64,000 bases of DNA, taken from JAWKTV01 sp041398905. GTDB taxonomy: Bacteria; Planctomycetota; Planctomycetia; Planctomycetales; Planctomycetaceae. The stretch spans positions 1 to 64,000 of the forward strand of contig JAWKTV010000015.1 in NCBI GenBank assembly GCA_041398905.1, read 5' to 3'. The position numbers and the translations under genes were made by a program. Shown here piece after piece: positions 29,801 to 38,493 of this stretch (within the stretch, counting starts at the first letter, position 1; every line of letters begins with the position of its first letter). The notes under the pieces were generated by a model. That model searched no databases. It was not told the origin of the DNA and saw nothing but the letters and a program-made list of their open reading frames with translations.

Positions 29801-31330
29801 GTGTCGCAGTTCCGTCCTGGCACCGGGTTCCCGGGCGTCCAGGGACCGTCGGCGACCGGCGTCCCGAACGGCGGCTTCGGTCAGGTGGCCGATCCGCTCA
29901 ACAGCCAGCTCGGCATCGGCGGTCTGACGGATTCGTCGGACAAGGAGAAGCAAGCGGCCAACTACGACTTCCAGGGACTGGTGAACCTGATCACCCAGAC
30001 CGTGGAGCCAGATAGCTGGGATGCGTTTGGCGGTCAGGCGACGCTGACGCAGCACGAGAGCACGTTGAGCCTCGTCGTGCGGCAGACGCAGCGTGTGCAC
30101 CAGGAGATCGCGGACCTGCTGACGCAGCTCCGCCGCCTGCAAGACCTGCAGGTGACGATCGAAGTCCGCTTCATCACGGTCAGCGACCGGTTCTTCGAAC
30201 GAATCGGCATCGACTTCGACTTCAACGTGCAGGATTCGGTGGGCGGACCGGGCGTCAACGACGATTTCACTCCGCTGCCGTCCTTCGGCACCACCGATCC
30301 GAACTTCGGTGTGACCGGCAACCAGGCCGGCCAGGGTGGGCAGGGTCAGGGTCAGGCGGCCCAGCAGGGTGCCGGTTCGCTGTTCGGGCCGACGCCGACG
30401 CTGAACACGCAGGCCCGCGACAGTTGGCCCGGACGCACCGTGGTCGGTATGAGTGGCGAAGGCCAGTTCAGTCAGGACCTCGACATTCCGTTCCGTCAGG
30501 GGTCGTTCGGACTCGGTGTGCCGGACTTCGGCGGCTTCCAGGCGGATGCCGGTATCAGCTTCGGACTCGCGATCCTCAGCGACATCGAAGCGTTCCTGTT
30601 CGTCAACGCGGCCCAGGGTGATGAGCGGTCGAACATCATGTTCGCTCCGAAGCTGACCCTGTTCAACGGCCAGCTCGGTACGATCGTCAGTGCCTTGATT
30701 CGACCGTTCGTCGTCAGCGTCGTGCCGATCTCCTCGGGACTGGTCGTCGGCTTCCAGCCGATCATCCAGACCATCCCCGACGGTGCCATCCTCACCGTCC
30801 GGGCGGTCATCTCGGCAGACCGACGCTATGTCCGACTCTCCGTCTCACCGCAGTTCACCAACATCACCGACGTGTTCACCTTCTCCTTCATCGGAGGTGG
30901 TGGCGCGGTTGGTGGACAGGGTGCCGGCGGCGGTCTGGGAGCGATCGGTCTGGCTGGCGGACAGGGCGGCGGTATCGGCGGAGCGGGCGGCATTGGTGGC
31001 ATCGGCGGCCAGGCTGGTCAGGCCGGACAGGCCGGACAGGCCGGTGCGGCCATCGGTGCCGTCACCGTGCAGCAGCCCGTCACCGACGTCGTGACCGTCA
31101 GTACGGTCGTCAGTGTGCCGGACGGCGGTACGGTGCTCCTCGGAGGCGTCAAACGTCTCCGTGAAGGCCGGACCATGGCCGGTGTGCCGATCCTCAACAA
31201 GGTTCCCTACATCAGCCGCCTGTTCAAGAACAGTGGTGTGGGACGCGAAACCGACAGCCTGATGCTGATGGTGACCCCCCGAATCATCATCGGTGAAGAA
31301 GAGGAAGAACTGCTCGGGATTCCCAATTAG
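26874..31330 (+). CDS. Giant secretin (GspD/PilQ superfamily) with N-terminal helical repeats; one frameshift
   Basis: Two frames, 26874-29654 and 29651-31330, form one protein of about 1485 residues. The first ends INVDGIRLKTR and the second continues LNLMLSPLELNYTIEDEVLK; one missing G restores the usual secretin LKTALNLML motif. The N-terminal half has a signal sequence ending ASAAEP and six helical repeats of 55-75 residues such as ATELLRSARMAMQAGQIEQA and DSPERVLADAGR. An STN-like domain follows near 870-930. The C-terminal secretin domain has ERSNIMFAPKLTLFNGQ, VSVPDGGTVLLGGVK and VPYISRLFKNSG. Between them lies a Gly/Gln-rich loop (GGQAGQAGQAGQAGAA). It would form an outer-membrane channel, but no other type II or IV secretion gene is adjacent. 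Confidence 0.9.
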
Positions 31331-31550
31331 GCAGTCCCAGGTCATCCCGGCCCGGCTCATTCTGGGGAGCCGGCCGGGAATACCTGTCGAAGAGTCGCCC
31401 CGCGGCCATTGTTGACTGCAGCTCCCCCCCATCGCAGCCACGAGCGGAAGTCGCTGGCGTCTCTGGGTTCTGGACCGTCGTGCGGATCCTCACCGCACGA
31501 TGGTCCTTTTGTTTCACAGCCAGTGCAACTTTCGGCTCGTCGCTCCACGC

Positions 31551-32978
31551 TCACGACACGGCACAGCACTCGCCGGTCCCCGCAGCGACCTGCAGACCAG
31601 CATCCTCCCACGCCCGCAGTCCGCCGGACATGTTGATGACCGGCAGCCCCGCCGCCTGCAGCAGACTCGCCGCGATTGACGACCGCGCACCCGACGCGCA
31701 CTGGGTCACCAGCGGCCGATCACCGGCCAGCGTCGCCAGGTGACTGGGCAGACGTCCGAGAAAATGATGCTCGGCCTCCGCGATATGGCCGTTCCGCCAC
31801 TCCTCGTCGGACCGGACGTCGATGAGCCGCACCATGCCGCTCGCGATCCGCTCGGCCAGTTGGGCCGGGGAGTGTGAGTCGTACGTCTGGGTCGCCAGTC
31901 CTTCGCGTCGGACGGCTGCGGCGTCGAAGTAGCCAGCGACATTGTCGATCCCGATCTTCCGCAGTACGCGGATCGCCTCTGGCAACTGCGACGGGTCGGC
32001 GATGAGCGAGACGGGGCGGTCGTAGTCGACAAGCCAGCCGGCCCATCCGGCGAGCATCGGCACGGGAATGTTCAGCGTGCCCGCGATGTGGCCCGCCGCG
32101 AACTCTGGCGCGGGGGTCAGGTCCACCACCATGCCTGCCGACAACGCGTCGTTCAACTGCGAAGCGGCACGCAGGTCCGGCAGACCGCGATCCCCCAACA
32201 CCTGCGGGCCTTCCTTGTTCACCCGCTTCATCACGGCGAAATACTTCGGTGCCTCCGGCTGGTCGGCGAGAATGTAGCGCACGAATGCCGCTTCGTTGTC
32301 GAACTGCAAGGCCGGGTTGAACAGTTTCTCGTAACCGACCGTTGAGGACGGTATGGCTCCCAACCCTTTGCCGCAGGCGCTGCCGGCTCCATGTCCGGGC
32401 CACACTTGCAGGTGGTCCGGCAATTGGTTGAAGCGCTGCACGGAGCGGAAGAGGTCACGGGCTCCGGGCTCGGCGGTGTTGGCGATCCCCGCCGCCTGCT
32501 CGAGCAGGTCCGGTCGACCGATCGACCCGACGAACACGAAGTCGCCCGTGAAGATCCCCATTGGCTGGTCCGCGCCGCCCCCTTCGTCAGTCACCAGGTA
32601 GGAAAGACTTTCGGGGGTGTGCCCCGGCGTATGCAGGACATCGAACCGGATGTTGCCGATGTGAAAGCGGTCCCCGTCACGCAACATCTGATGGTCATAG
32701 CCCGCTTGGAATTCGTACTTCCACTCGGCCGGTCCCGCGTCCGAAAGGTAGAGCTTCGCCCCCACGCGGTCAGCCAGCTCACGGGCACCGCTGACGTAGT
32801 CGGCATGGATGTGGGTGTCGGCGACGGCGGTCACCCGCAGCCCTTCCCGCGCAGCTGCTTCGAGGTACTGGTCGACATCGCGTCCCGGATCAATCACGAC
32901 CGCCGTCTTCGCCCGTTGGCAGCCGACCAGGTACGACGCCTGCGCCAGCGTGGAATCGTAGAAGTATTTCAGGTACAT
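31551..32978 (-). CDS. MBL-fold hydrolase fused to two rhodanese domains (persulfide dioxygenase-like)
   Basis: The ATG at 32978 gives 475 residues. Residues 1-250 are a metallo-beta-lactamase domain with THIHADYVSG (H56, H58, D60), HTPGHTPES, GDFVFVGSIGRPDL and WPGHGAGSACG, the layout of ETHE1/CstB-type persulfide dioxygenases. Two rhodanese domains follow. In the first (about 270-365) the active-site position reads LIADPSQ, with no cysteine; the second (about 375-470) has the active loop TQCASGARS. The product probably oxidises or transfers sulfane sulfur in the cytoplasm. Position 61 is Tyr rather than the His of HxHxDH; Phe or Tyr there is common in this subgroup. It is divergent from recA and has its own promoter. 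Confidence 0.92.
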   Translation of the reverse strand: MYLKYFYDSTLAQASYLVGCQRAKTAVVIDPGRDVDQYLEAAAREGLRVTAVADTHIHADYVSGARELADRVGAKLYLSDAGPAEWKYEFQAGYDHQMLRDGDRFHIGNIRFDVLHTPGHTPESLSYLVTDEGGGADQPMGIFTGDFVFVGSIGRPDLLEQAAGIANTAEPGARDLFRSVQRFNQLPDHLQVWPGHGAGSACGKGLGAIPSSTVGYEKLFNPALQFDNEAAFVRYILADQPEAPKYFAVMKRVNKEGPQVLGDRGLPDLRAASQLNDALSAGMVVDLTPAPEFAAGHIAGTLNIPVPMLAGWAGWLVDYDRPVSLIADPSQLPEAIRVLRKIGIDNVAGYFDAAAVRREGLATQTYDSHSPAQLAERIASGMVRLIDVRSDEEWRNGHIAEAEHHFLGRLPSHLATLAGDRPLVTQCASGARSSIAASLLQAAGLPVINMSGGLRAWEDAGLQVAAGTGECCAVS

Positions 32979-33075
32979 GGTGGTTGCCCCCGTGGAAAGG
33001 TCCTCGCGGCGGCGAACTGCCGCCCCGTGTGAGCGGTGATCCAACGAAACCGAAGCCTGCACCGCGACACCAACA

Positions 33076-33103
33076 AATATATCGTATGGTCGCGACACGT
33101 CAA
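33076..33103 (-). promoter_or_regulatory. Sigma70-type promoter of the MBL-rhodanese gene
   Basis: Minus strand: TTGACG (33098-33103), 16-bp spacer, TATATT (33076-33081), about 98 bp before the ATG at 32978. This is the best match to the sigma70 consensus in the window. Confidence 0.65.
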
Positions 33104-33240
33104 CTAAAAAAGACTGGGTGATTTTTTTTGCCAACTTGCGACCCGTTGGGGGACAGCATCGCGTCACTGTCTGCGGGGCAGACAGTGACGGTGCTCATCA
33201 CGGCCTCGAAGCGGCGGTCGAAAACTTGCGACAAACAGGG

Positions 33241-33268
33241 TTGCATGCGAAACGCCGAGCTATACAAT
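33241..33268 (+). promoter_or_regulatory. Sigma70-type promoter of recA
   Basis: TTGCAT (33241-33246), a 16-bp spacer and TACAAT (33263-33268), about 67 bp before the recA start. No SOS operator overlaps it by eye. Confidence 0.5.
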
Positions 33269-33334
33269 CGGGCGTTGTTCACCTGTTCACTATTTCCGAT
33301 CAGTCTCCTCACAGTCCGCCGCAGCGAGTATCCG

Positions 33335-34429
33335 ATGCCTCCACGCAGCAAAACGCCCCCCAAGCCCCCCGCTCGCAGCAGTTCAGCCAACGATCGCGAT
33401 CCCGAAAAGCATCTGCAGGGAGCGATTGGTCAGATCGAGAAGACCTTCGGCGAAGGTTCGATCATGCGTCTGGCCGATCCCGCGGGCAAGGCGATCGAAG
33501 GGATCTCGACCGGGGCACTCTCGCTGGATCTTGCGCTCGGGGGGGCCGGCTTTCCCCGTGGCCGCATCATCGAGCTGTTTGGCCCGGAGTCGAGCGGCAA
33601 GACGACGCTTGCCCTGCACGCCGTCGCGAGCGCCCAGAAGGCCGGCGGCATCGCGGCGTTCATCGATGCCGAGCACGCGCTCGACCCGGCGTGGGCCAAG
33701 CGGCTTGGCGTCAATCTGGAGGAACTGCTCGTCAGCCAGCCGAGCTACGGTGAAGAGGCCCTCCGCATCGCCGAGATGCTGATCACCTCGAACGCCGTTG
33801 ACGTGATTGTCGTCGACTCCGTCGCGGCACTCGTCCCGAAGGCGGAACTGGATGGCGAGATCGGCGACACGCATGTCGGCCTGCAGGCCCGCATGATGAG
33901 CCAGGCGATGCGGAAGCTCACCGGGGCCATCGCCAAGGCGAAGACGACCGTCATCTTCATCAACCAGATTCGGGAGAAGATCGGGGTTATGTTCGGCAGC
34001 CCGGAAACGACCCCCGGCGGACGGGCGTTGAAGTTCTACTCGTCATGCCGTGTCGATGTCCGCCGCATCGCATCGTTGAAGGACGGTGAAGAGACCATCG
34101 GCATCCGCATGCGGGCGAAGATCGTCAAGAACAAGGTGGCTCCGCCGTTCCGCGAAGCGGAGTTCGACATGCTCGGCAGCCGCGGCATCAGCTACGAAGG
34201 TGACATCATCGACCTCGCGGTCAACGATCGCATCGTGCAGAAGAGCGGTGCGTGGTTCAGCTATGGTGATCTCCGGCTCGGCCAGGGACGCGACAAGGCG
34301 CGAACCTATCTTGAGGAGAACCCCGCGGTGGCGACGGAGATCCGCGACAAGGTGCTCGCGATCCGGGGTGGGGGCACGTATCCCGCGGCACCTGGTGGCG
34401 AGGCCGCGGACGACGACGCCGAAGAATAG
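33335..34429 (+). CDS. recA: Recombinase A
   Basis: The ATG at 33335 gives MPPRSKTPPKPPARSSS and 364 residues. RecA forms filaments on single-stranded DNA for strand exchange and for the SOS response. The Walker A motif is GPESSGKTT, followed by FIDAEHALDP, the Walker B strand VDVIVVDSVAAL, loop L1 and the DNA-binding loop L2, and INQIREKIGVMFGSPETTPG. The tail EAADDDAEE is acidic as usual. An in-frame extension upstream to 33128 is not RecA-like. No recX, alaS or cinA is adjacent. The frame is intact. Confidence 0.98.
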   Translation: MPPRSKTPPKPPARSSSANDRDPEKHLQGAIGQIEKTFGEGSIMRLADPAGKAIEGISTGALSLDLALGGAGFPRGRIIELFGPESSGKTTLALHAVASAQKAGGIAAFIDAEHALDPAWAKRLGVNLEELLVSQPSYGEEALRIAEMLITSNAVDVIVVDSVAALVPKAELDGEIGDTHVGLQARMMSQAMRKLTGAIAKAKTTVIFINQIREKIGVMFGSPETTPGGRALKFYSSCRVDVRRIASLKDGEETIGIRMRAKIVKNKVAPPFREAEFDMLGSRGISYEGDIIDLAVNDRIVQKSGAWFSYGDLRLGQGRDKARTYLEENPAVATEIRDKVLAIRGGGTYPAAPGGEAADDDAEE

Positions 34430-34574
34430 CCGCCTCAATCGCGCCCGCGCTGTGCGCGACGCGCGGCCCGTTGCAGCTTGCCTGCCTTGGGCACGGTGTC
34501 GCGGGCGACACGCCTCGTCATTGGGGGCTGCCGCCTGGTCGTTGGAGCCGGTCCGCCGTATCCCGGCGGTCGGC

Positions 34575-34976
34575 TCAGTTCAGTGCCTGGCTGAGAACTT
34601 CCTCGGCGACATAGATCGGCAGGTGCGGCTCGTAGTGCACTGCCAGAGCGATCGCGTCGCTGGGTCGGCAGTCCACCTCGACCAGTCCGCCGTCCTGCCT
34701 CAGCCGGATGACGGCGTAGTAGGTATGGTCAATCAGTTGCGTGATGACGACATCCTGCACTTCGGCGCCCAGAGCTTCGATGGCGCCCTTGAGCAGGTCG
34801 TGCGTCAGCGGTCGTGGCGGCACGTGCCCCTGCACACGGCGATCGATGCTGGTCGCTTCAAAGATGCCGATGAGGATCGGGAACGCGCGATCCCCCTCGA
34901 CCTCGCGCAGGAATACGACCTGCTGATCGTTGATCTCGCTGATAATGATCCTCACCAGCTCCATCTGCACGAGCAT
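34575..34976 (-). CDS. Bifunctional nuclease (BFN/DUF151) family protein
   Basis: This 133-residue protein consists of one BFN domain: INDQQVVFLREVEGDRAFPI and LIGIFEATSIDRRV, then TYYAVIRLRQDGGLVEVDCR and PSDAIALAVHYEPHLPIYVA. The family includes plant and bacterial nucleases with activity on RNA and DNA; the physiological role in bacteria is poorly known. A GGGGAG ribosome binding site precedes the ATG, and a promoter lies about 50 bp further up. It is convergent with recA, 145 bp between stops. The frame is intact. Confidence 0.9.
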   Translation of the reverse strand: MLVQMELVRIIISEINDQQVVFLREVEGDRAFPILIGIFEATSIDRRVQGHVPPRPLTHDLLKGAIEALGAEVQDVVITQLIDHTYYAVIRLRQDGGLVEVDCRPSDAIALAVHYEPHLPIYVAEEVLSQALN

Positions 34977-35025
34977 GGTGGTCTCCCCGATCGCCGCTGA
35001 GATGTGATGTTGCCGACCGAAGACG

Positions 35026-35054
35026 AGTATAGGTCCGCCGCGAGACCCTGAGAA
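35026..35054 (-). promoter_or_regulatory. Putative promoter of the bifunctional nuclease gene
   Basis: Minus strand: TTCTCA (35049-35054), 17-bp spacer, TATACT (35026-35031), about 50 bp before the ATG at 34976. The -10 box is strong, the -35 box weak. Confidence 0.45.
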
Positions 35055-35374
35055 GAGTCTGCGCTGCAGCCGTTTCGCCGTGGGTAAAGTCGCTGGTTGG
35101 TGGGGGAGGCGGAAACTGCGACGCGGTGCGGCGCGGGATTCCTCGCGAGCCGGCGTGCGTCAGCACCCGGACCGGAGTGATGTCCGGACAGAGCAGCGAG
35201 GTTCGCCGAAGATGGCGTCGGGACCGCGCTCGGTGGTTCGCGTCTGCAGTCCGCGCTCGACGGTCCGGGGCCTTACGTCCACCGGGGTCGCCAACTCCGA
35301 AGGTAATCGGGCAGCCCCACCATTCGGCAACTGCGCCGTTTCGACGTGGTACAGGCCGCCCCAACCAGACGCGG

Positions 35375-35484
35375 CTGTTCAATCTGGGTGGTGTGGCGGG
35401 GGCGCTCCGAAGGAAGCCCCCCGGTGGGACCGACTGCAGCTTCGGAGGTTTCCGCCATCGCGGAGCACCCTCGCCACCCGCAGG
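35375..35484 (+). repeat. Dispersed 110-bp repeat, copy B
   Basis: This copy reads on the plus strand and aligns with the minus strand of 22681-22790. Both copies occupy intergenic space and share conserved blocks at both ends, so the element has defined limits. A weaker, partial resemblance exists at about 51877-51912. Confidence 0.65.
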
Positions 35485-35647
35485 TCCTGGCCCCATTGTG
35501 ATCAGGCGAAAGTCCCCGCAGGTCGCCCCGACGCTGGCCTGTGGATTGCTGGATATGTCACAATGAGGACCGCCTGTCGTGGTCGCGATCGAGTCTCGGT
35601 CGCTCCGCCCCTGTGAGATCGTGCCTTTATTCTCGACGGTACCGTTG

Positions 35648-37225
35648 ATGCCCATTCGCGTTCAGTGCGGACAGTGCGGTTCGGTGATGAACATCCGCGA
35701 CGACTACGCGGGGCAGCAGCGTCGCTGTCCGAAGTGCAAGGCGTCGTTCCTCGTGCCAGACCCGTCCGCCTCAGGCAAGCAGCAGGTCGTCGACGCTCAA
35801 CCCGTCGCGGCTGGTGAGGAGTTCGACCCCGCGGAGTTCCTGTCCGGCGATGCGACACCGGCGGTCCCGGCATCGTCCAAGCCGGCCAAGCCGGCCAAGC
35901 CGCCAGCAGACGACTTTGATCCGCTGGACGTCCTGAATACAGAAGCCCCGGCGAAGGCGACGTCGTCCACGTCCCGAAAGTCGCTGAAGCCGTCCGGAAA
36001 GGCCAAGCAGCCGGGGTCGCAGCGGGCGGGGACGGAGTCGTCCAGGTCGAATCCGGCGGCGACGTCGCCAGCGGCCGGTGGTCGAGCCGGCGACGATCCT
36101 GCTGCGGAGTTCGATCCGCTGGACGTGCTAGGGGACGGTCCTCCGGCAGCGGCGTCGCCTGCGGTCGGGGGCGGGGCATCCAAGCCGTCGACACCTGCTT
36201 CGACTGCGGGGGCCGCACCGCCCCAGCCAGTCGCGGAATCCGGGGCGGATAACTTCGACCCGATGGCGGTGCTGGGCGACGGTCCGCAGTCGGGTGCAAC
36301 CACTCCACCGGCAGCGACGCCCCCAGCCGCCGCCAACGAAGCGGCCGGCACAGGTCAGCAGCCACAACCGAAACGCCCCTCTTGGGCGAAAGCACCGCCA
36401 CCTCCGGAGAAGAACGATTGGAGCGAGCCAGCGGCGGCCGAGGCGGCGCCTCAGGCTCCGCAGCCGAAGCGGCCATCGTGGGCGAAGGCTCCCCCGCCGC
36501 CCGAAGAGAACGACTGGAGCGAGCCCGGCGGCGAGGCGCGCGAAGCTGGGGCGGCGACGCCGACCAAGCCGCGTCCATCATGGGCGAAACCGCTGCCGAC
36601 GGAAGGTGGGACGGCGAGCCCGCCCGGCTCGCCCGCAGGCTTGCCGCCAGACGCCAGCCCGGCCGCCCGGGCAGCCGCTGCTGCGATGGCCGGCCCCGCC
36701 GGTGTCTCGGCCGACAACCCGGCGCTGGCGGCGGCGAAGCCGAAACAACCGTGGATCAACCGTGCGGCGTTGGTCGCTGCACTCCGCCGGCAGTTCGTCG
36801 TGCTGCGTGTCGCGGCGCCAGTCGCGTTGGTGCTGTTGGGCATCTCGTGGTGGATCGCCGGTCCAAGCAGTTTCGAGTGGAAGCCGATTGGTGCCCGCGG
36901 CGAATTGACGCTCGTTCCGGTGAACGGTCGGGTGACTCACAATGGCCAAGGCGTCGCCGCCGCGCGGGTTGTGTTCCTGCCGCACGGGCAATCGTTTCGC
37001 AGTGCGGAAGCGGTGACCGACAGCGACGGTCGCTTTGCGCTGCAGTTTGCTGACGGCTATGCGGGAACGCCGCCGGGCAAGTACCGCGTGCAGATTCAGA
37101 AGATGGCCGAGAACGGCCGCGACATGATCCCGAGCGCCTATGGCGGATCGACTCGACAGACCTATGAGGTGATGCCGGGTGGATCGACGATCGATGTCGA
37201 TATCAAGACGGCCGAACCGAAGTAG
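35648..37225 (+). CDS. Zinc-ribbon protein with disordered linker, one TM helix and a transthyretin-like domain
   Basis: The ATG at 35648 gives 525 residues. Residues 1-35 are a two-CxxC zinc ribbon (VQCGQCGSVMNIRDDYAGQQ RRCPKCKASFLVP). A long Pro/Ala-rich linker follows with repeated FDPLDVLGDGPPAA and KRPSWAKAPPPPEENDWSEP units. A single helix (LRVAAPVALVLLGISWWIAG, about 400) leads to a C-terminal domain with VNGRVTHNGQGVAAARVVFL and YAGTPPGKYRVQI, the pattern of carboxypeptidase-regulatory/transthyretin-like folds. The ribbon would be cytoplasmic and the beta domain outside. Such proteins are typical of planctomycetes and functionally unknown. The frame is intact. Confidence 0.8.
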   Translation: MPIRVQCGQCGSVMNIRDDYAGQQRRCPKCKASFLVPDPSASGKQQVVDAQPVAAGEEFDPAEFLSGDATPAVPASSKPAKPAKPPADDFDPLDVLNTEAPAKATSSTSRKSLKPSGKAKQPGSQRAGTESSRSNPAATSPAAGGRAGDDPAAEFDPLDVLGDGPPAAASPAVGGGASKPSTPASTAGAAPPQPVAESGADNFDPMAVLGDGPQSGATTPPAATPPAAANEAAGTGQQPQPKRPSWAKAPPPPEKNDWSEPAAAEAAPQAPQPKRPSWAKAPPPPEENDWSEPGGEAREAGAATPTKPRPSWAKPLPTEGGTASPPGSPAGLPPDASPAARAAAAAMAGPAGVSADNPALAAAKPKQPWINRAALVAALRRQFVVLRVAAPVALVLLGISWWIAGPSSFEWKPIGARGELTLVPVNGRVTHNGQGVAAARVVFLPHGQSFRSAEAVTDSDGRFALQFADGYAGTPPGKYRVQIQKMAENGRDMIPSAYGGSTRQTYEVMPGGSTIDVDIKTAEPK

Positions 37226-37476
37226 CACAGCGAACCGGACGACCGGGACGCGGCAACTTCGCGCCTCTGCGACCTTGCGTTTCCGCGCCTTTGTGTTGAA
37301 CTTCGCCGCCTCCACCAATCAGCGGCTGCACTCGGCGGCGATGGCTCGTCGCCGGGCGGGGGCGAGCGTCGGCACGATACGTTATTATCCATCGCGCGGA
37401 CCGGAGGAGTCCGTGTCACGTCCCGTTGGCCGGCCGGCCCGGCCCGCATCACTCGTCCCGGTCATTGAACCCGCCC

Positions 37477-38189
37477 GTGAAATACGCCGCACAAGTCATC
37501 AACCTCCAGAAGCATTACGATCTCGGTGCGATTGTCGTGAAGGCGTTGCGGGGCGTCACCCTGGAGATCCCCGAAGGCGACTTCATCGCGATCATGGGAT
37601 CGTCGGGAAGTGGCAAGAGCACGCTCTTGAACCTGCTGGGGGCCCTGGATCGTCCGACGAGCGGCCAATACATCCTGTCTGGGACCGACGTCGCGACGCT
37701 CAATGACGATCAGCTTTCCGAGATTCGCAACCAGCTCATCGGCTTTATTTTCCAGTCGTTCAACTTGATTCAGCAGTACACCGTGATGGAAAACATCGAG
37801 GTGCCGCTGCTGTATCGCCCGGGCGGGCCGCCCATCTCGACGCAGGACCGGAACCGCTGCATCGACCTGGCCCAGCGGGTCGGTCTGGGTGACCGGCTCG
37901 ATCACCGGCCGTTTCAACTGTCGGGCGGTCAGCAACGCGCGTGGCGATCGCCCGCGCGCTGGTCAACGACCCGGCGATCATCATGGCGGACGAACCGACG
38001 GGCAACCTCGATTCGAAAACCGGCGAAGAGATCATGGCCCTCCTCAAGCACCTGAACTCGGAAGGCCGCACGATCATCATGGTGACACACGAGGACGAAG
38101 TCGCGTCGCAGACCCGGCGGCAGATCTACATGAAGGACGGGTTGATCGCGGGGAAGGGATCTTCCGCGGCTGATCGCGGCAGCCACTGA
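37477..38189 (+). CDS. ABC transporter ATP-binding protein (LolD/MacB type), one frameshift
   Basis: The sequence is a MacB/LolD-type ATPase. Walker A is MGSSGSGKSTLLNLLGALDR, the Q-loop FIFQSFNLI, the signature LSGGQQRA, Walker B AIIMADEPTGNLDS and the H-loop VTHED. The reading changes at about 37940 in CAGCAACGCGCGTGGCG; one missing G restores QQRAVAIARALVNDP. The likely start is the GTG at 37477 (VKYAAQVINLQKHYDLG). About 237 residues after repair. These ATPases drive lipoprotein release or efflux with a FtsX-like permease, which is not adjacent. The gene is conserved, so the shift is probably a sequence error. Confidence 0.88.
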
Positions 38190-38493
38190 AGCTGGCCGGC
38201 GCGTCGCTGGTTTGGTGGATACCCCTGCTCGCCATCGGGGTTGTCGGGCGGGTGGCCTTGACGTTCCTTTGCTGTCGGGGCACGGCACCGTCCGGGTGCC
38301 GCCGCCTGCCGGATCGCCAGGGTTCGCGGGTGGGCTGGGAACATCGGCTCGACGCACTACAATCCCCCGTTTGCAGCTCACGTCCGTCGACTGTGGGGTC
38401 GAGTTTGCAAGAATGCCCCGGCGGCCAGCCCGAGTGCTGGCCGCGAGTCGAGCCGTTGCCACGATTTCGATTGAGACCGTCCAGGGAAGCCTG
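38190..38493. other. Intergenic region before ftsH
   Basis: An open frame extends from ftsH through this region but encodes no FtsH-like sequence. No strong promoter or hairpin was found. Confidence 0.5.

Larger units (their letters stand above)
32979..33334. other. Divergent promoter region between the MBL-rhodanese gene and recA
   Basis: Two well-formed promoters, one per direction, lie here (33076-33103 and 33241-33268). No LexA box of the GAAC-N4-GTTC or CTG-N10-CAG type was found by eye. No gene is present. Confidence 0.6.
34977..35647. other. Intergenic region holding a dispersed repeat
   Basis: The 671 bases between two divergently oriented genes hold the nuclease promoter (35026-35054) and repeat copy B (35375-35484). 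No gene is supported; open frames in the region read through the repeat. Confidence 0.55.
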
